A stretch of 64,000 nucleotides of DNA, taken from Thalassobacillus devorans (GTDB taxonomy: Bacteria; Bacillota; Bacilli; Bacillales; Halobacillaceae). The position numbers and the translations under genes are program-made. Numbering within the stretch: the stretch's first letter is position 1; every line of letters begins with the position of its first letter. A model generated the notes under the pieces. It saw only the letters and a list, made by a program, of their open reading frames with translations. It searched no databases and was not told the origin of the DNA. This document shows, one piece after another, positions 25,433-34,600 of this stretch. The stretch covers positions 645,384-709,383 of the forward strand of contig NZ_FXEH01000005.1 in NCBI RefSeq assembly GCF_900176565.1, written 5' to 3'.

Positions 25433-26857
25433 TTAAGGGGTCAAATTTTCCTTCAACTTTTCATAGTCACTGAACTTTTTACCGGCAACGAGATCTTCCG
25501 TTAGGCGGGATTCCGCTTCTAAGAACAAATCTCCCAGCCACCTGTCTGTTCGCTCGTCAAATTCATCGTAGTTGCCTGGTTTCGGTGTGAATTCCCCAAA
25601 TACCAGCCCTTCTTCCGATTTCAGAAAATCGATTCGGATGAAAGGCGCTGGAATCTCTGTGCTGATTTCTGCAGCAAGCTCTATTTCAGCTACTGTTACG
25701 CCTTTTCCTTTATAAGGATCGTCCTCATATTTGCCTGTCTTCACTCTCTCGCCATCTGCTGTCCACCAGCAATATTTCAATTCGGGGTAGCGGATAATTT
25801 CCAGGATAAGTCCGACCTTGCCATAAAAGCAATAGAACTTGATGTCGCTGGCTGGAGTCTTCTTCTCTTTATTTTCTAAAATGAGCTCTTCCATGTACCA
25901 GCTGTCTGCTTCTACCATGCCGGACTGGAGGTCCTTTTGCATCGTTTCTTTCAACTTGCCCCAGCGTTCGAGTTTTTTCAATCGCTTCACATCGATTATA
26001 TCATCCAATGCATATACCAGATATACACCGCGTGAACCGGCACCATTGGCAGGTTTGATAACGATTCCGGTTTTTTCAGGGATATCTTTCAATCGATACG
26101 TCTCTTCTGTCGTCCATGGAACACGCACATTCATTTGCTTCATAAATTGATAAGCTGCCTGCTTCTCGTCGAGCAGCATCTCCGGGAGCGCCCCGGTCAG
26201 CTGGAGTTTCCTCATTCGCATGTTAAGGCTTGCCCGGTAGGATGCAGCAGGTGTCAACGGTATTGGGTTATCTGTGAGTCCTTCCCGGATAAGAAACTCT
26301 GGTATTTCTTCGACTTGAAAGCCCTCTAGTATTTCTCGGTAAGCCAGCTTCCTGTATTCCGGTTTATCATTCATCCACGTTCTTGCGGCATATCGCAGCG
26401 CTTCATTATAGTTTGTCTCATGCTGGCGTTTTTGTTGCACCAGTTTTGTAATGTATTCCAGGAGTTTTCCTTCCTGTTTCTGCTCTTTAACCACTTTGAG
26501 GGTTTCATGGCTTTTCATGTAGCGATCATCGAGCATAACTTCCGCCAGCTGTTCTTTCGTTGCTTCTAACTCTCTTTGGAGTACTTGTTTTGTTTCCTGC
26601 TCTATCTCAAGGAGATGCTTGTCTGCTTCCTCTTTGTTTCCTGTTATCCTGCTGACTAGAGCTTTTATTTTACGAAGCGGAGCTGTATACTTCCAGGCTT
26701 TGCTTTGCTGCAATTGTTTAATTTCCTTATGGTTTTGCTTAAGCTCTTGTTCTTTTTTTGCAACCTCTGCTTCAACTTGAATCATGTGTTTAAGGTAAGC
26801 CTGTTCCTCACCCTGAGGGGAAGTTTGTTGTTTTTCTTGATCATGATTGTCGGTCAT
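25433..26857 (-). CDS. TupA-like ATP-grasp protein (teichuronopeptide-type), 474 aa
   Basis: N-terminal coiled coil, then AWKYTAPLR (residues 54-62) and a second helical stretch, then an ATP-grasp domain from about residue 120. Key stretches are IVIKPANGAGSRGVYLV, DIKFYCFYGKVGLILE, FIRIDFLKSEEGLVFGEFT and KPGNYDEFD. The order fits the TupA-like family named for teichuronopeptide biosynthesis in alkaliphilic Bacillus, where a polyglutamate/polyglucuronate wall polymer is made. The gene overlaps the next upstream gene by 17 bp, a sign of coupling. GGGGAGATG precedes ATG 26857. Assignment to the family is good; the product here is inferred. Confidence 0.78.
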   Translation of the reverse strand: MTDNHDQEKQQTSPQGEEQAYLKHMIQVEAEVAKKEQELKQNHKEIKQLQQSKAWKYTAPLRKIKALVSRITGNKEEADKHLLEIEQETKQVLQRELEATKEQLAEVMLDDRYMKSHETLKVVKEQKQEGKLLEYITKLVQQKRQHETNYNEALRYAARTWMNDKPEYRKLAYREILEGFQVEEIPEFLIREGLTDNPIPLTPAASYRASLNMRMRKLQLTGALPEMLLDEKQAAYQFMKQMNVRVPWTTEETYRLKDIPEKTGIVIKPANGAGSRGVYLVYALDDIIDVKRLKKLERWGKLKETMQKDLQSGMVEADSWYMEELILENKEKKTPASDIKFYCFYGKVGLILEIIRYPELKYCWWTADGERVKTGKYEDDPYKGKGVTVAEIELAAEISTEIPAPFIRIDFLKSEEGLVFGEFTPKPGNYDEFDERTDRWLGDLFLEAESRLTEDLVAGKKFSDYEKLKENLTP

Positions 26858-28103
26858 CGTCTTTCACATCTCCCCTCGGTGGTTTTACCAGCCAGTCATC
26901 AAGAAAAGCTTCGTAGTTGCTCCCGTTAGAGCTATGCCAGTTCTGGCTTGCCAATTTAATATATTTCAGTTCCCTGTTTTCCTCATTGGTTAACATCCTT
27001 CTCACTTGTTCGTTTTTGGGATGCCATCTTGCCTGCTTATCCACATATTCCAACAAATTTCGCGAACAACGCCTTAGTGAATACCCATGATGGCTATCTC
27101 CTGGGGGTGTATCCATGACAACCCTTACCATCCTGGCTACGATTCTTGGCAGCATTTCCTGCTTTTCTTCCAGCACTGGTGGGTGTTTGATGATAAGTAA
27201 ATCGCAATTGATTTGCTTATTACTGTCGAGCAATTCTACTACTTCACCATCAATCAATTTTTGAATCGCAGGATCGATTGTTGCTGGCAGGCGAAAATCA
27301 TAGGTTGCCAATTGGACAAGTGCGGTTTTTAACCCTCGCTTTTTGTTGATATGAATTTCTTCTAACGTATCTGCCAGCTCATTTTCTGACAGACGGAAAT
27401 CGGTGGCAAACACTATATCTACTTGTACTTGCGCTTCAATCATTAGGGTGGGTTGCTGTTTTCCCTTACCTTCTTCCAGGGATAACAATGCTTTGTGCAG
27501 TTCTGGATGATCCCAAAATGCAAGAGCCTTTTGTAAAACCTGTTTCGATTTTTGCTTATGGTTAAGCAGGTGCAGACTTTCTGCTGTCAGAATAGCAGCT
27601 TGTCTGAGCAAGTCTGGATCACTTGTTCCCTTGACGGCTGTGGGCAGGTAAGCCAATGCCCTCTTTGCACCTGGTTCCGTCTTTTTACTGGCATACCAGC
27701 GGGATAGCTCCAAGGCTGCCAGCCGCTTCATGTGCTGGTCACCTGTTGTTGTATATATTTTTTCAAGGTCTGCTAAAACACGTTCGGTAAAACCTAATTC
27801 ATATAAATAATAACGATAGGATTCCATTTGCTTCGTTCCTGTTTGAAGCCTCGTACCTCTCTGAAATAGAGTGAGAGCTTTCTTTTTTCCTCGAAGCACC
27901 TGTATGACATCTTTTATGAGTACTTTCACTTTATTAGCCTTATGAAGCAGCCTGAGAATATTACTGTTTTTCATGGCATAATAGCTGCCTTTTATTTGTT
28001 TCAGCTTGTTCTCACTGCTTGCCAGTTCCTTTTCTTTTTCGGCCAGTTGACGCTGCAGCTGCTCATACTCTTCTGCATAGCTTCGTGTCTGAGCTTTAGC
28101 CAT
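26841..28103 (-). CDS. TPR-like/Rossmann-like protein, relative of the adjacent glycosyltransferase lacking its GT2 core, 420 aa
   Basis: No recognised enzyme. Residues 8-45 are a coiled coil. Residues of about 85-215 parallel the N-terminal helical region of the 28096-30045 product (YLYELGFTERVLADLE against HLYNLGFTERALEELE; RALAYLPTA against KALEYLPAA). Residues of about 230-345 parallel that protein's C-terminal region (FATDFRLSENEL against IAADFRVMPEKK). The central GT2 domain is missing here. It overlaps both neighbours (17 and 8 bp) and so is translationally coupled. It may act as a partner or scaffold for the transferase, but that is a guess. Confidence 0.7.
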   Translation of the reverse strand: MAKAQTRSYAEEYEQLQRQLAEKEKELASSENKLKQIKGSYYAMKNSNILRLLHKANKVKVLIKDVIQVLRGKKKALTLFQRGTRLQTGTKQMESYRYYLYELGFTERVLADLEKIYTTTGDQHMKRLAALELSRWYASKKTEPGAKRALAYLPTAVKGTSDPDLLRQAAILTAESLHLLNHKQKSKQVLQKALAFWDHPELHKALLSLEEGKGKQQPTLMIEAQVQVDIVFATDFRLSENELADTLEEIHINKKRGLKTALVQLATYDFRLPATIDPAIQKLIDGEVVELLDSNKQINCDLLIIKHPPVLEEKQEMLPRIVARMVRVVMDTPPGDSHHGYSLRRCSRNLLEYVDKQARWHPKNEQVRRMLTNEENRELKYIKLASQNWHSSNGSNYEAFLDDWLVKPPRGDVKDDDRQS

Positions 28104-30045
28104 TGCTGGTCCGCCTCTGGTCGAGCAGCTCTCTGGCAGGTTGAATTTCTCCGAGCAACTCTTTTACATCATCGGAAAATACACTGTTTTCACTTGCATA
28201 CCAGCTTGCATTTTCACCGAAGTATAAGTTCAGGTGAAGCTTTGCCTGCTTTAGTTTTTCCTCACCTGCTTCTGACACATGGTGATCCGCAACGGCTACT
28301 TTTATATCTTTTGCATCTACTTCTGGGATATATTTTTGCTTATCTTCCAGCACACTTGAGTCTAAAATATACATTTTATTCGTTACAATTTTTTCACCAT
28401 AGACAAGCATGTGTACTTTTTCACCATCAAGCAGGTCTCTGACTTTTTCGTGGATTGGTTTCGTTATGCTGAGATCGTACCCATACATCTGCACTAATCC
28501 AATACGCTTATCGGCGCGTGCAACCAATTCTTTGATTAGCTTCAGCTTCTTTTCCGGCATGACCCGGAAATCGGCTGCTATGACTTTCTCGAAATGACGT
28601 TTGCCGTCCTGCTTCTCCTCACGCTCCGGCCACATCGGTTCCGGGACCGGGAACGGGCGTGTCATTTGGGGATACGGGTAATACAAGCTGTCTGCCTGAC
28701 GGTGATGATGCTCCAGGCTTTCGACGTATTCTTTTCTTACTCCCATGAAAAACCCGTTATAACCAAAAGCAGAACTTCCAGTAAGAGAGGAAACAGACTG
28801 CCTTGGCAAGGATAATGGGCCGGTTTCAAGGTCAACGTACTTCTCCTTGCCAAAAGTTTTAACCAGTCTCCGCTTGAACTCTCCATCTGCAGCAAATCTC
28901 ACACTATCCCAATAACCGACTTTCTCCATCACTGGTTCACGCCGGAACATGATGGAAGACATGTTCGGAAAAATATATTTACCTGGAGTCCCGCGGCGGT
29001 ACAATTTCAAGTCTTCGGTCAACCGGGCGTGGCCAGACGTGTTCGCGATTATGTCGGGATTCTCGATCAAATGGCTGACCTGCTTCTCGATCTTCTGCTC
29101 ATGAGACCAGTCATCTGAATCATTAATCGTAACAAACTCTCCCTTAGCAGCTTGGAGAGCGATATTGCGTGCTACATAAGGTCCACTGTTCTGAGGAGTA
29201 GAAAGCAGTTTTACCCGCTTGTCTTTAGCGACGTACTCCTCGACCACTTTACGGGTATCATCGGGACTGCAATCCTCTACAACTAGCAGCTCGACATTTT
29301 GCCACGTTTGCGAAAGAATCGATTCGATGGCTGTCTGAATACCATCCTCCGCTTTGAAAGCTGGAAGAATGACGGAGATCAACGGACCATCGGTGATTTT
29401 CTTCTCACTTGCTATGGTTGTAAGGTCGTCATACTCGGGTTTCTGTTTAGAAGCAAACGAAATAGGCTGCAGCTGATAGGCTTCCATCGCCTTATTCATC
29501 CACTTCAGCCTATCCTCTATGTTATCTTCTAAATTTGCCATTGCTAAATAAAGGTCAGGATGCTTCTGGTTTGCCAGCATTTCTTTAATCGTTATTTGGC
29601 CTTGATTCTGATTTCCCAATATGTCATGGCATTCTGCCTTAATAATCGCAATTCTTCTAAGGTGATCGGGGTTGGATTCCATACGAGCCGCAGCGGGAAG
29701 ATATTCCAACGCTTTTTCTGCTCCTTCTTTGGAGTACTTATTCGCATTCCAGAGCACTAATTCCCAAGCGACAAGCCGTTTGATATCGTCACCTTTCACT
29801 TCCCTGTAGAAACTTTCTAATTCTTCCAAAGCACGTTCGGTGAAACCAAGGTTATACAGGTGGTGCTTCAACTGCCGTAATTTCTTTCTTTGGAGAAACT
29901 TCTTGCCATGAAGAATTTCTTTCACTCGCTGCTTTTGTTCCTGTGAAAGAAGGTCACCAAGCTTTTTCCGCTGCTTTTCGTTTAATACTGTGTACAACAG
30001 CCAGTCCATCGGGCCGGCTACCACTTTTTTCAGAAGACGTAACAT
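28096..30045 (-). CDS. TPR-containing family 2 glycosyltransferase, 649 aa
   Basis: Helical repeat-like N-terminus (about 1-210), then a GT-A type family 2 transferase (about 216-430) with ISVILPAFKAEDGIQTAI, VVEDCSPDDT, the metal-binding NDSDDW and a W-D acceptor region (VGYWDSVRFAADGEFKRR). A C-terminal region of about 180 residues contains DFRVMPEKK. It would transfer a sugar from a nucleotide donor during polymer synthesis on the cytoplasmic face. GGTGGTGA precedes ATG 30045. It is flanked by the tandem ABC ATPase upstream and the GT2-less relative downstream. Donor and linkage cannot be predicted. Confidence 0.85.
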   Translation of the reverse strand: MLRLLKKVVAGPMDWLLYTVLNEKQRKKLGDLLSQEQKQRVKEILHGKKFLQRKKLRQLKHHLYNLGFTERALEELESFYREVKGDDIKRLVAWELVLWNANKYSKEGAEKALEYLPAAARMESNPDHLRRIAIIKAECHDILGNQNQGQITIKEMLANQKHPDLYLAMANLEDNIEDRLKWMNKAMEAYQLQPISFASKQKPEYDDLTTIASEKKITDGPLISVILPAFKAEDGIQTAIESILSQTWQNVELLVVEDCSPDDTRKVVEEYVAKDKRVKLLSTPQNSGPYVARNIALQAAKGEFVTINDSDDWSHEQKIEKQVSHLIENPDIIANTSGHARLTEDLKLYRRGTPGKYIFPNMSSIMFRREPVMEKVGYWDSVRFAADGEFKRRLVKTFGKEKYVDLETGPLSLPRQSVSSLTGSSAFGYNGFFMGVRKEYVESLEHHHRQADSLYYPYPQMTRPFPVPEPMWPEREEKQDGKRHFEKVIAADFRVMPEKKLKLIKELVARADKRIGLVQMYGYDLSITKPIHEKVRDLLDGEKVHMLVYGEKIVTNKMYILDSSVLEDKQKYIPEVDAKDIKVAVADHHVSEAGEEKLKQAKLHLNLYFGENASWYASENSVFSDDVKELLGEIQPARELLDQRRTSNG

Positions 30046-30069
30046 ATCGAGTCACCACCTGATCCCTGT

Positions 30070-31770
30070 TTATGATTTTTGATCTGCTTCTGTAGTGTTC
30101 GTCGTTTTATCTTTCGGCTGGTCGTTCGTTTTATTGACCGTTTTCGTCGTATCTTTTGCCTGCTTCGATGTTTTGACGCTTTTTCCATTCTTAGCATTAG
30201 CAGCCTTGTTACCTTTGACGTTCCTTCTCTTCTTACGTACTTTCTTTTGGACGCCTTGGGATTCGCGGTATTTAGCCACTGCTTCTTCGGCACTGCCGTC
30301 GAATTTCACCTGTCCTTTTTCCATCCAGATTCCTCTCGTACAAATCTGTTCAATGAACGTCAAGCTGTGCGAAACGATGATGACGGCCTTGGCACGTTCC
30401 ATCATTTCCTGGATCCGTTCGCTCGCTTTCTGTTTGAATGCCATATCACCTGTCGACAATGCTTCGTCAATAATGAAAATATCCGGCTTTAAAATCGCTG
30501 CGATGCTGAAGCCGAGCCGGGCTTTCATACCACTCGACAGGTCTTTGACCGGCTTGTGGATTTTCTTTCCTAACCCTGAAAATTCCACGATTTCGTCATA
30601 TTTCTCATCGACACGTTTTTTCGGAATGCCAAGCAGCATAGCGTTCAAATAGATATTATCGGCACCGCTTAAATGCGCGTTGAATCCTGTACCGTAGCCA
30701 AGTAAAGCTGAAGTCTCCCCATGAAGTTCGATTGAACCTTCATCTGGTGCGAGAATTTTCGTCAGAACTTTGCATAAGGTACTCTTCCCTGCTCCATTAT
30801 GACCGATGATTCCCACGACTTCTCCTTCTTTGATTTCAAAGCTTACATTTTTTAATGCCCAGAAGTCTTTATTACTTAGCTTGAACCGTACGCCGAGGTT
30901 TTCTGCCTTAATAATCGCTTTATCCGTAACATCCGTTTCCGTCTTTTCCAGCTGCAGGTTACGTTTTCTTCTTGGTGGTCGCGGGGGTACAGAAGCTTTA
31001 TAGTTTTCTACTACTTCCGCTGGATCACCGATTTCCCGTACTTCTCCGCCATCGATCCACATAAGCCGGTCACAGTTGCGCCGGGCATAGTTAAGACTAT
31101 GGGTAACGATGATAACCATCTTCGCCTGCTGTACGAGCTCCTTCATCTTAGCAGCCGCTTTTTTACTGAATTTCGCATCTCCGGTATTCAATGCTTCATC
31201 AAGAATAAGTATCTCCGGCTGCAGGTGGGCAGCAACACTGAATCCTAGTCTCGCCTTCATTCCACTGGAGTAATATTTCATCGGCTGATAGAAAAATTCG
31301 CCAAGATCTGAGAATTCATGGATGTCACTAATATATTTCTCAATCATTTTTTTATCAATGCCGAGCATCATCCCATTCAAGAAGACGTTCTCTTCGCCGG
31401 TCAGCTCTTTATTAAAGCCCATGCCAAATGAGAACAAGGCGGTGACCTTGCCGTCTACCTCCATTTCCCCTTTGTCTTCCTGAAGGATGCCCGCAATAAT
31501 TTTACTAAGCGTGGTTTTGCCCGCGCCGTTCGATCCGATAATGCCAAGGATTTCCCCCTGCACACCTTCAAAATCGATATCCGTCAGCGGCCAGACCAAC
31601 TTATCTTTTTTATTGCTTCGTCCTTCTTTGAAAAAACGGAGCACTCGGGATTTATAGTCATCCTTGTAGTTTCCGCCAAAGAAAGAAACTCCGACATTTT
31701 TTGCCTTTATAACTTTTTCCTGCGTGTTGTCTTTATTGATAGACAATTGAAAAACCCTCTTTTTATTCAA
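30070..31770 (-). CDS. tagH: Tandem TagH/Wzt-type ABC transporter ATPase (two ABC domains), 566 aa
   Basis: Two complete nucleotide-binding domains in one chain. The first has Walker A GSNGAGKTT (about 79-87), signature SSGMKARLGFS and LILDEALNTGD. The second has GHNGAGKST, LSSGMKARLGFS and FIIDEALSTGD. A basic, proline-containing linker (VPPRPPRRKR) joins them, and a lysine-rich low-complexity tail of about 65 residues ends the protein. TagH and Wzt ATPases usually have one ABC domain and act as dimers with the permease to export lipid-linked polymers. The fusion would supply both ATPase halves at once. Start ATG 31770 has a weak site; TTG 31746 behind AAGAGGG is an alternative. Confidence 0.88.
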   Translation of the reverse strand: MNKKRVFQLSINKDNTQEKVIKAKNVGVSFFGGNYKDDYKSRVLRFFKEGRSNKKDKLVWPLTDIDFEGVQGEILGIIGSNGAGKTTLSKIIAGILQEDKGEMEVDGKVTALFSFGMGFNKELTGEENVFLNGMMLGIDKKMIEKYISDIHEFSDLGEFFYQPMKYYSSGMKARLGFSVAAHLQPEILILDEALNTGDAKFSKKAAAKMKELVQQAKMVIIVTHSLNYARRNCDRLMWIDGGEVREIGDPAEVVENYKASVPPRPPRRKRNLQLEKTETDVTDKAIIKAENLGVRFKLSNKDFWALKNVSFEIKEGEVVGIIGHNGAGKSTLCKVLTKILAPDEGSIELHGETSALLGYGTGFNAHLSGADNIYLNAMLLGIPKKRVDEKYDEIVEFSGLGKKIHKPVKDLSSGMKARLGFSIAAILKPDIFIIDEALSTGDMAFKQKASERIQEMMERAKAVIIVSHSLTFIEQICTRGIWMEKGQVKFDGSAEEAVAKYRESQGVQKKVRKKRRNVKGNKAANAKNGKSVKTSKQAKDTTKTVNKTNDQPKDKTTNTTEADQKS

Positions 31771-31809
31771 GTTTGCATTCCTGTTTAAACACCAGAAAAG
31801 CGAATCGTC

Positions 31810-32586
31810 TTACAATGCCTTGATGATTTTATGTTCGTTATTGCTGTAGTAGCGGACCATGAAGATAATGGCAGCTACCGACAGTACGAAAATAACCAGC
31901 AGTCCCGTGAATGCAGGATTGTTTTGATGCATCAAGACAGCACGATAGGACTCGACAATGATGGCGATGGGATTGAAATCCACTGCCCAGCTGTACTCCG
32001 GCGGCAGTCTTCCACCCTCCCAAATAATCGGGGAGGCATAGAAAAATATCCGAATAACGTAGGATAACAGATTATCAATATCCCGAACGAATACAGTCAT
32101 ATAGCCAAGAATCATTCCAACTCCTAAAAGGAAAACCGTCTGTACCAGAACAATCAATGGCAGATAAACGACCTGCCAGCCTGGCATAACACCATAGATA
32201 GCAAGGAAAGCAGCTACAACTACTAACCCGAAAGCAAAGTTGAACAGCTGCGTGAGCGTAAATGACAATGGAAACAGCGACTTAGGTAAATAGACTTGAT
32301 TAATGATAGAACTGTAGCGTGTGATCGATTTTGCCGAAGTATTGATCGTGGCACTTATCGCACGCCATGCTACCAGCCCGATCACAAGGAACAACGGGTA
32401 ATTCTCCCCGCCTCTTCCGAGAATAACAACTACTAGGAAGTAGTAAACGAGTACGTTTAATAGCGGATCAAGCAGCCACCAGAAATAGCCGAGATAGCTG
32501 TTCCGATGCTCTGCTTTCAACCCGGATTTCACAAGATATATCAATAAATCCTTACGTTTAAGCATTTCCTGTAAATATGTTTTCAT
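31810..32586 (-). CDS. tagG: TagG-type ABC-2 polymer export permease, 258 aa
   Basis: ABC-2 family permease with about six membrane helices. The N-terminal amphipathic stretch and SYLGYFWWLLDPLLNVLVYY are typical of TagG/Wzm. Pairs with the tandem ATPase encoded next to flip a lipid-linked wall polymer across the membrane. A GTG at 32601 extends the frame by five codons; ATG 32586 gives the usual TagG start (MKTYLQEMLKRKDLL) and is chosen, though its ribosome site is weak. The gap to the ATPase gene is 39 bp. Confidence 0.88.
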   Translation of the reverse strand: MKTYLQEMLKRKDLLIYLVKSGLKAEHRNSYLGYFWWLLDPLLNVLVYYFLVVVILGRGGENYPLFLVIGLVAWRAISATINTSAKSITRYSSIINQVYLPKSLFPLSFTLTQLFNFAFGLVVVAAFLAIYGVMPGWQVVYLPLIVLVQTVFLLGVGMILGYMTVFVRDIDNLLSYVIRIFFYASPIIWEGGRLPPEYSWAVDFNPIAIIVESYRAVLMHQNNPAFTGLLVIFVLSVAAIIFMVRYYSNNEHKIIKAL

Positions 32587-32640
32587 AGCTTCTCTTGACA
32601 CCGTCCAATTTCTTCACAGCCGGAAGGTTATCCAGCCAAA

Positions 32641-33420
32641 TTATTGTGAGATTCGATATTTAATAACATCTCTAATAGATAATATCGCATAATGAACAAA
32701 ATACCAGATGCTTTTCGGAAAACTTTGCTTTTCGACTTCCCGGAAGACGCGCCAATTCTGTTTGGCTGCCTTCCACTTGTTGCTGGAAATCGAATTATCG
32801 ACGACACGATATTTCGATAACACTTCCGGTATTCCATAAGCCAGAAACCCACGCCTAGTCAAATCCAGCCAAAGAGCATAATCCTGACGCGTCCGGATGT
32901 TGACCATTTCGACGCTGCCGGTTCTTTTCGTATCGAGCATTACGGTGAGACAGCCGATGACACAGCGCTTCATGAGCGCATCGTAGTGAACTGTCGCCGG
33001 TGCTTCTGTAGTCGCATTTGTCTCTGTACCGTCCTCCAGCATGCGGCGATACTTTGTGAATGAAAAAGCGACACCTGTTTCCTGCATAAACTTCAACTGA
33101 CGCTCCAGCTTTTCCGGAAGCCATAGATCATCACTATCTAAAAACGCAAGATAACGACCGCCTGCCTCACGGATCGCCGTGTTACGTGCCACCGCCGATC
33201 CTGAATTTTCTTCCAGCACAACCAGACGGATACGCGGGTCTTTTCTTCGGTATTCTTCAACAATTTCGACCGTCCGATCCTGTGACCGATCATCGACAAT
33301 GACCATTTCCCAGTCCGTGAACGTCTGATCGATAACCGATTGGATTGTCTCTCCGATAAAACGCTCTGCATTATAAGCAGGCGTAATGACGGAAACTAAT
33401 GGAGTCTGTTCGTTTTGCAT
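32641..33420 (-). CDS. Family 2 glycosyltransferase, 259 aa
   Basis: GT-A fold: VSVITPAYNAERFIGETI at the N-terminus, VDDRSQDRT for nucleotide binding, NTAIREAGGRYLAFLDSDDLW with the DxD metal motif, and RTRQDYALWLDLTRRG in the acceptor region, a pattern common in capsule and teichoic-acid transferases. Cytoplasmic and likely membrane-associated. The start is 7 bp from the stop of the upstream glycosyltransferase gene, so they share a transcript. The sugar is not predictable. Confidence 0.88.
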   Translation of the reverse strand: MQNEQTPLVSVITPAYNAERFIGETIQSVIDQTFTDWEMVIVDDRSQDRTVEIVEEYRRKDPRIRLVVLEENSGSAVARNTAIREAGGRYLAFLDSDDLWLPEKLERQLKFMQETGVAFSFTKYRRMLEDGTETNATTEAPATVHYDALMKRCVIGCLTVMLDTKRTGSVEMVNIRTRQDYALWLDLTRRGFLAYGIPEVLSKYRVVDNSISSNKWKAAKQNWRVFREVEKQSFPKSIWYFVHYAILSIRDVIKYRISQ

Positions 33421-33427
33421 TGTTATC

Positions 33428-34573
33428 CTAACCTTCCATCTTAGCCGGCTGTTCGCCTAACAGGCGCTGGTACCAGCTGATCAGTTTCTGTTCTTGTGTC
33501 TGCCAGCCCAATTCCTCCATGACAGCCTTCTTGCCATTCTCGCCCATTTGCTTCGCTTCTTCCGGGTGGGCACGCAGGTAGTCGAGAGCATTGCGAATAG
33601 CCTCGTCATCATATGGATCCACCGCAATGCCACATTCATGCTTCTCGATGAACTCCTTCCATACCGGGAAGTCAGAGCAGATGACAGGAAGTCTTGCATT
33701 CATATACTCAAAGAACTTGGTCAGTTCTTTTTTCATGTAATGTTCCGTAGGTGGAAACAGGGCGACCCCTGCCAGCCAGTTGCGACTGAGGTAGCGGTCT
33801 TCTATCACTTCTTTTTCGATGAAGCGATCGATTCCTTCAATCACCAGTTGATCTTTGCGATCGCCTGCCACTTCATACATTTTCTCGGCTAATGGTTTTG
33901 GGCATTTACCGACAAAGTGAACGGATAAAGATTCATCAATTACCGGCAGTTTGGCATGAAATAAAGCTCCACGTACCTCTGTGACATTACCGGTGTAGAT
34001 CACTTTGTCTTCTGCTTCCCCTTCACGTTTATGGTTGATGAACTTCTCGTTAACGGTCGGGTAGTTCAGGATACACGTCCCGGTTGGATAAATATCTTTA
34101 TAATATTTTTCCGCAAGGCACAGCTCCATCTTACGGGTAAAAATCTTTTCCATCACCTTATAAACAGCAGCCACTGCTTTCTTTACCGCCGGTTTCATAT
34201 AATCCTTCTGGAGGATGCTCGTAATATAGTCCTCATGGATGTCGTAGATGACGATGTTGTCTTTTTTCTTCAACAGCCAGCCGACCGGCAGCAATTCAGG
34301 ATCATGGAAGTGATAAACATCCGCGTCCATTTTTTTAGCTTTCCGGTAAACCTGCCAGGTTCCGAAAAGCATTCGTTTCAGCTTACTATTATATTTTTTC
34401 ACGGGAATGTGGCGGATCGGTTTGTCTGCCAGTCCACCATTATCATCTTTCTGTGCGATCAAAGTAACGTCATACCCTGCACGCTGGAGGGACTTGCATT
34501 CCTTATGAAAAATCCTTGGATCATATGGGTGGTGGACCGTAGTAAGGTGCACCACCTGTTTTGGATTCGCCAT
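33428..34573 (-). CDS. Family 4-type glycosyltransferase, 381 aa
   Basis: GT-B fold. N-terminal VVHLTTVHHPYDPRIFHKEC resembles EpsD/WbuB-like transferases, and the C-terminal half holds FFEYMNARLPVICSDFPVWKEF with CGIAVDPYDDEAI for donor binding. The chosen start is the second of two close ATG codons because AGAGG lies 9 bp before it. It follows another GT4 gene after a 27-bp gap. Role in polymer repeat assembly is inferred from position. Confidence 0.86.
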   Translation of the reverse strand: MANPKQVVHLTTVHHPYDPRIFHKECKSLQRAGYDVTLIAQKDDNGGLADKPIRHIPVKKYNSKLKRMLFGTWQVYRKAKKMDADVYHFHDPELLPVGWLLKKKDNIVIYDIHEDYITSILQKDYMKPAVKKAVAAVYKVMEKIFTRKMELCLAEKYYKDIYPTGTCILNYPTVNEKFINHKREGEAEDKVIYTGNVTEVRGALFHAKLPVIDESLSVHFVGKCPKPLAEKMYEVAGDRKDQLVIEGIDRFIEKEVIEDRYLSRNWLAGVALFPPTEHYMKKELTKFFEYMNARLPVICSDFPVWKEFIEKHECGIAVDPYDDEAIRNALDYLRAHPEEAKQMGENGKKAVMEELGWQTQEQKLISWYQRLLGEQPAKMEG

Positions 34574-34600
34574 GCTTCTCATCCTCTGTTGGTTCGTTTC

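Noticed and set aside
30030-30293. Lysine/arginine-rich minus-strand frame
   Set aside because: Frame-shifted shadow of the lysine-rich tail of the tandem ABC ATPase.
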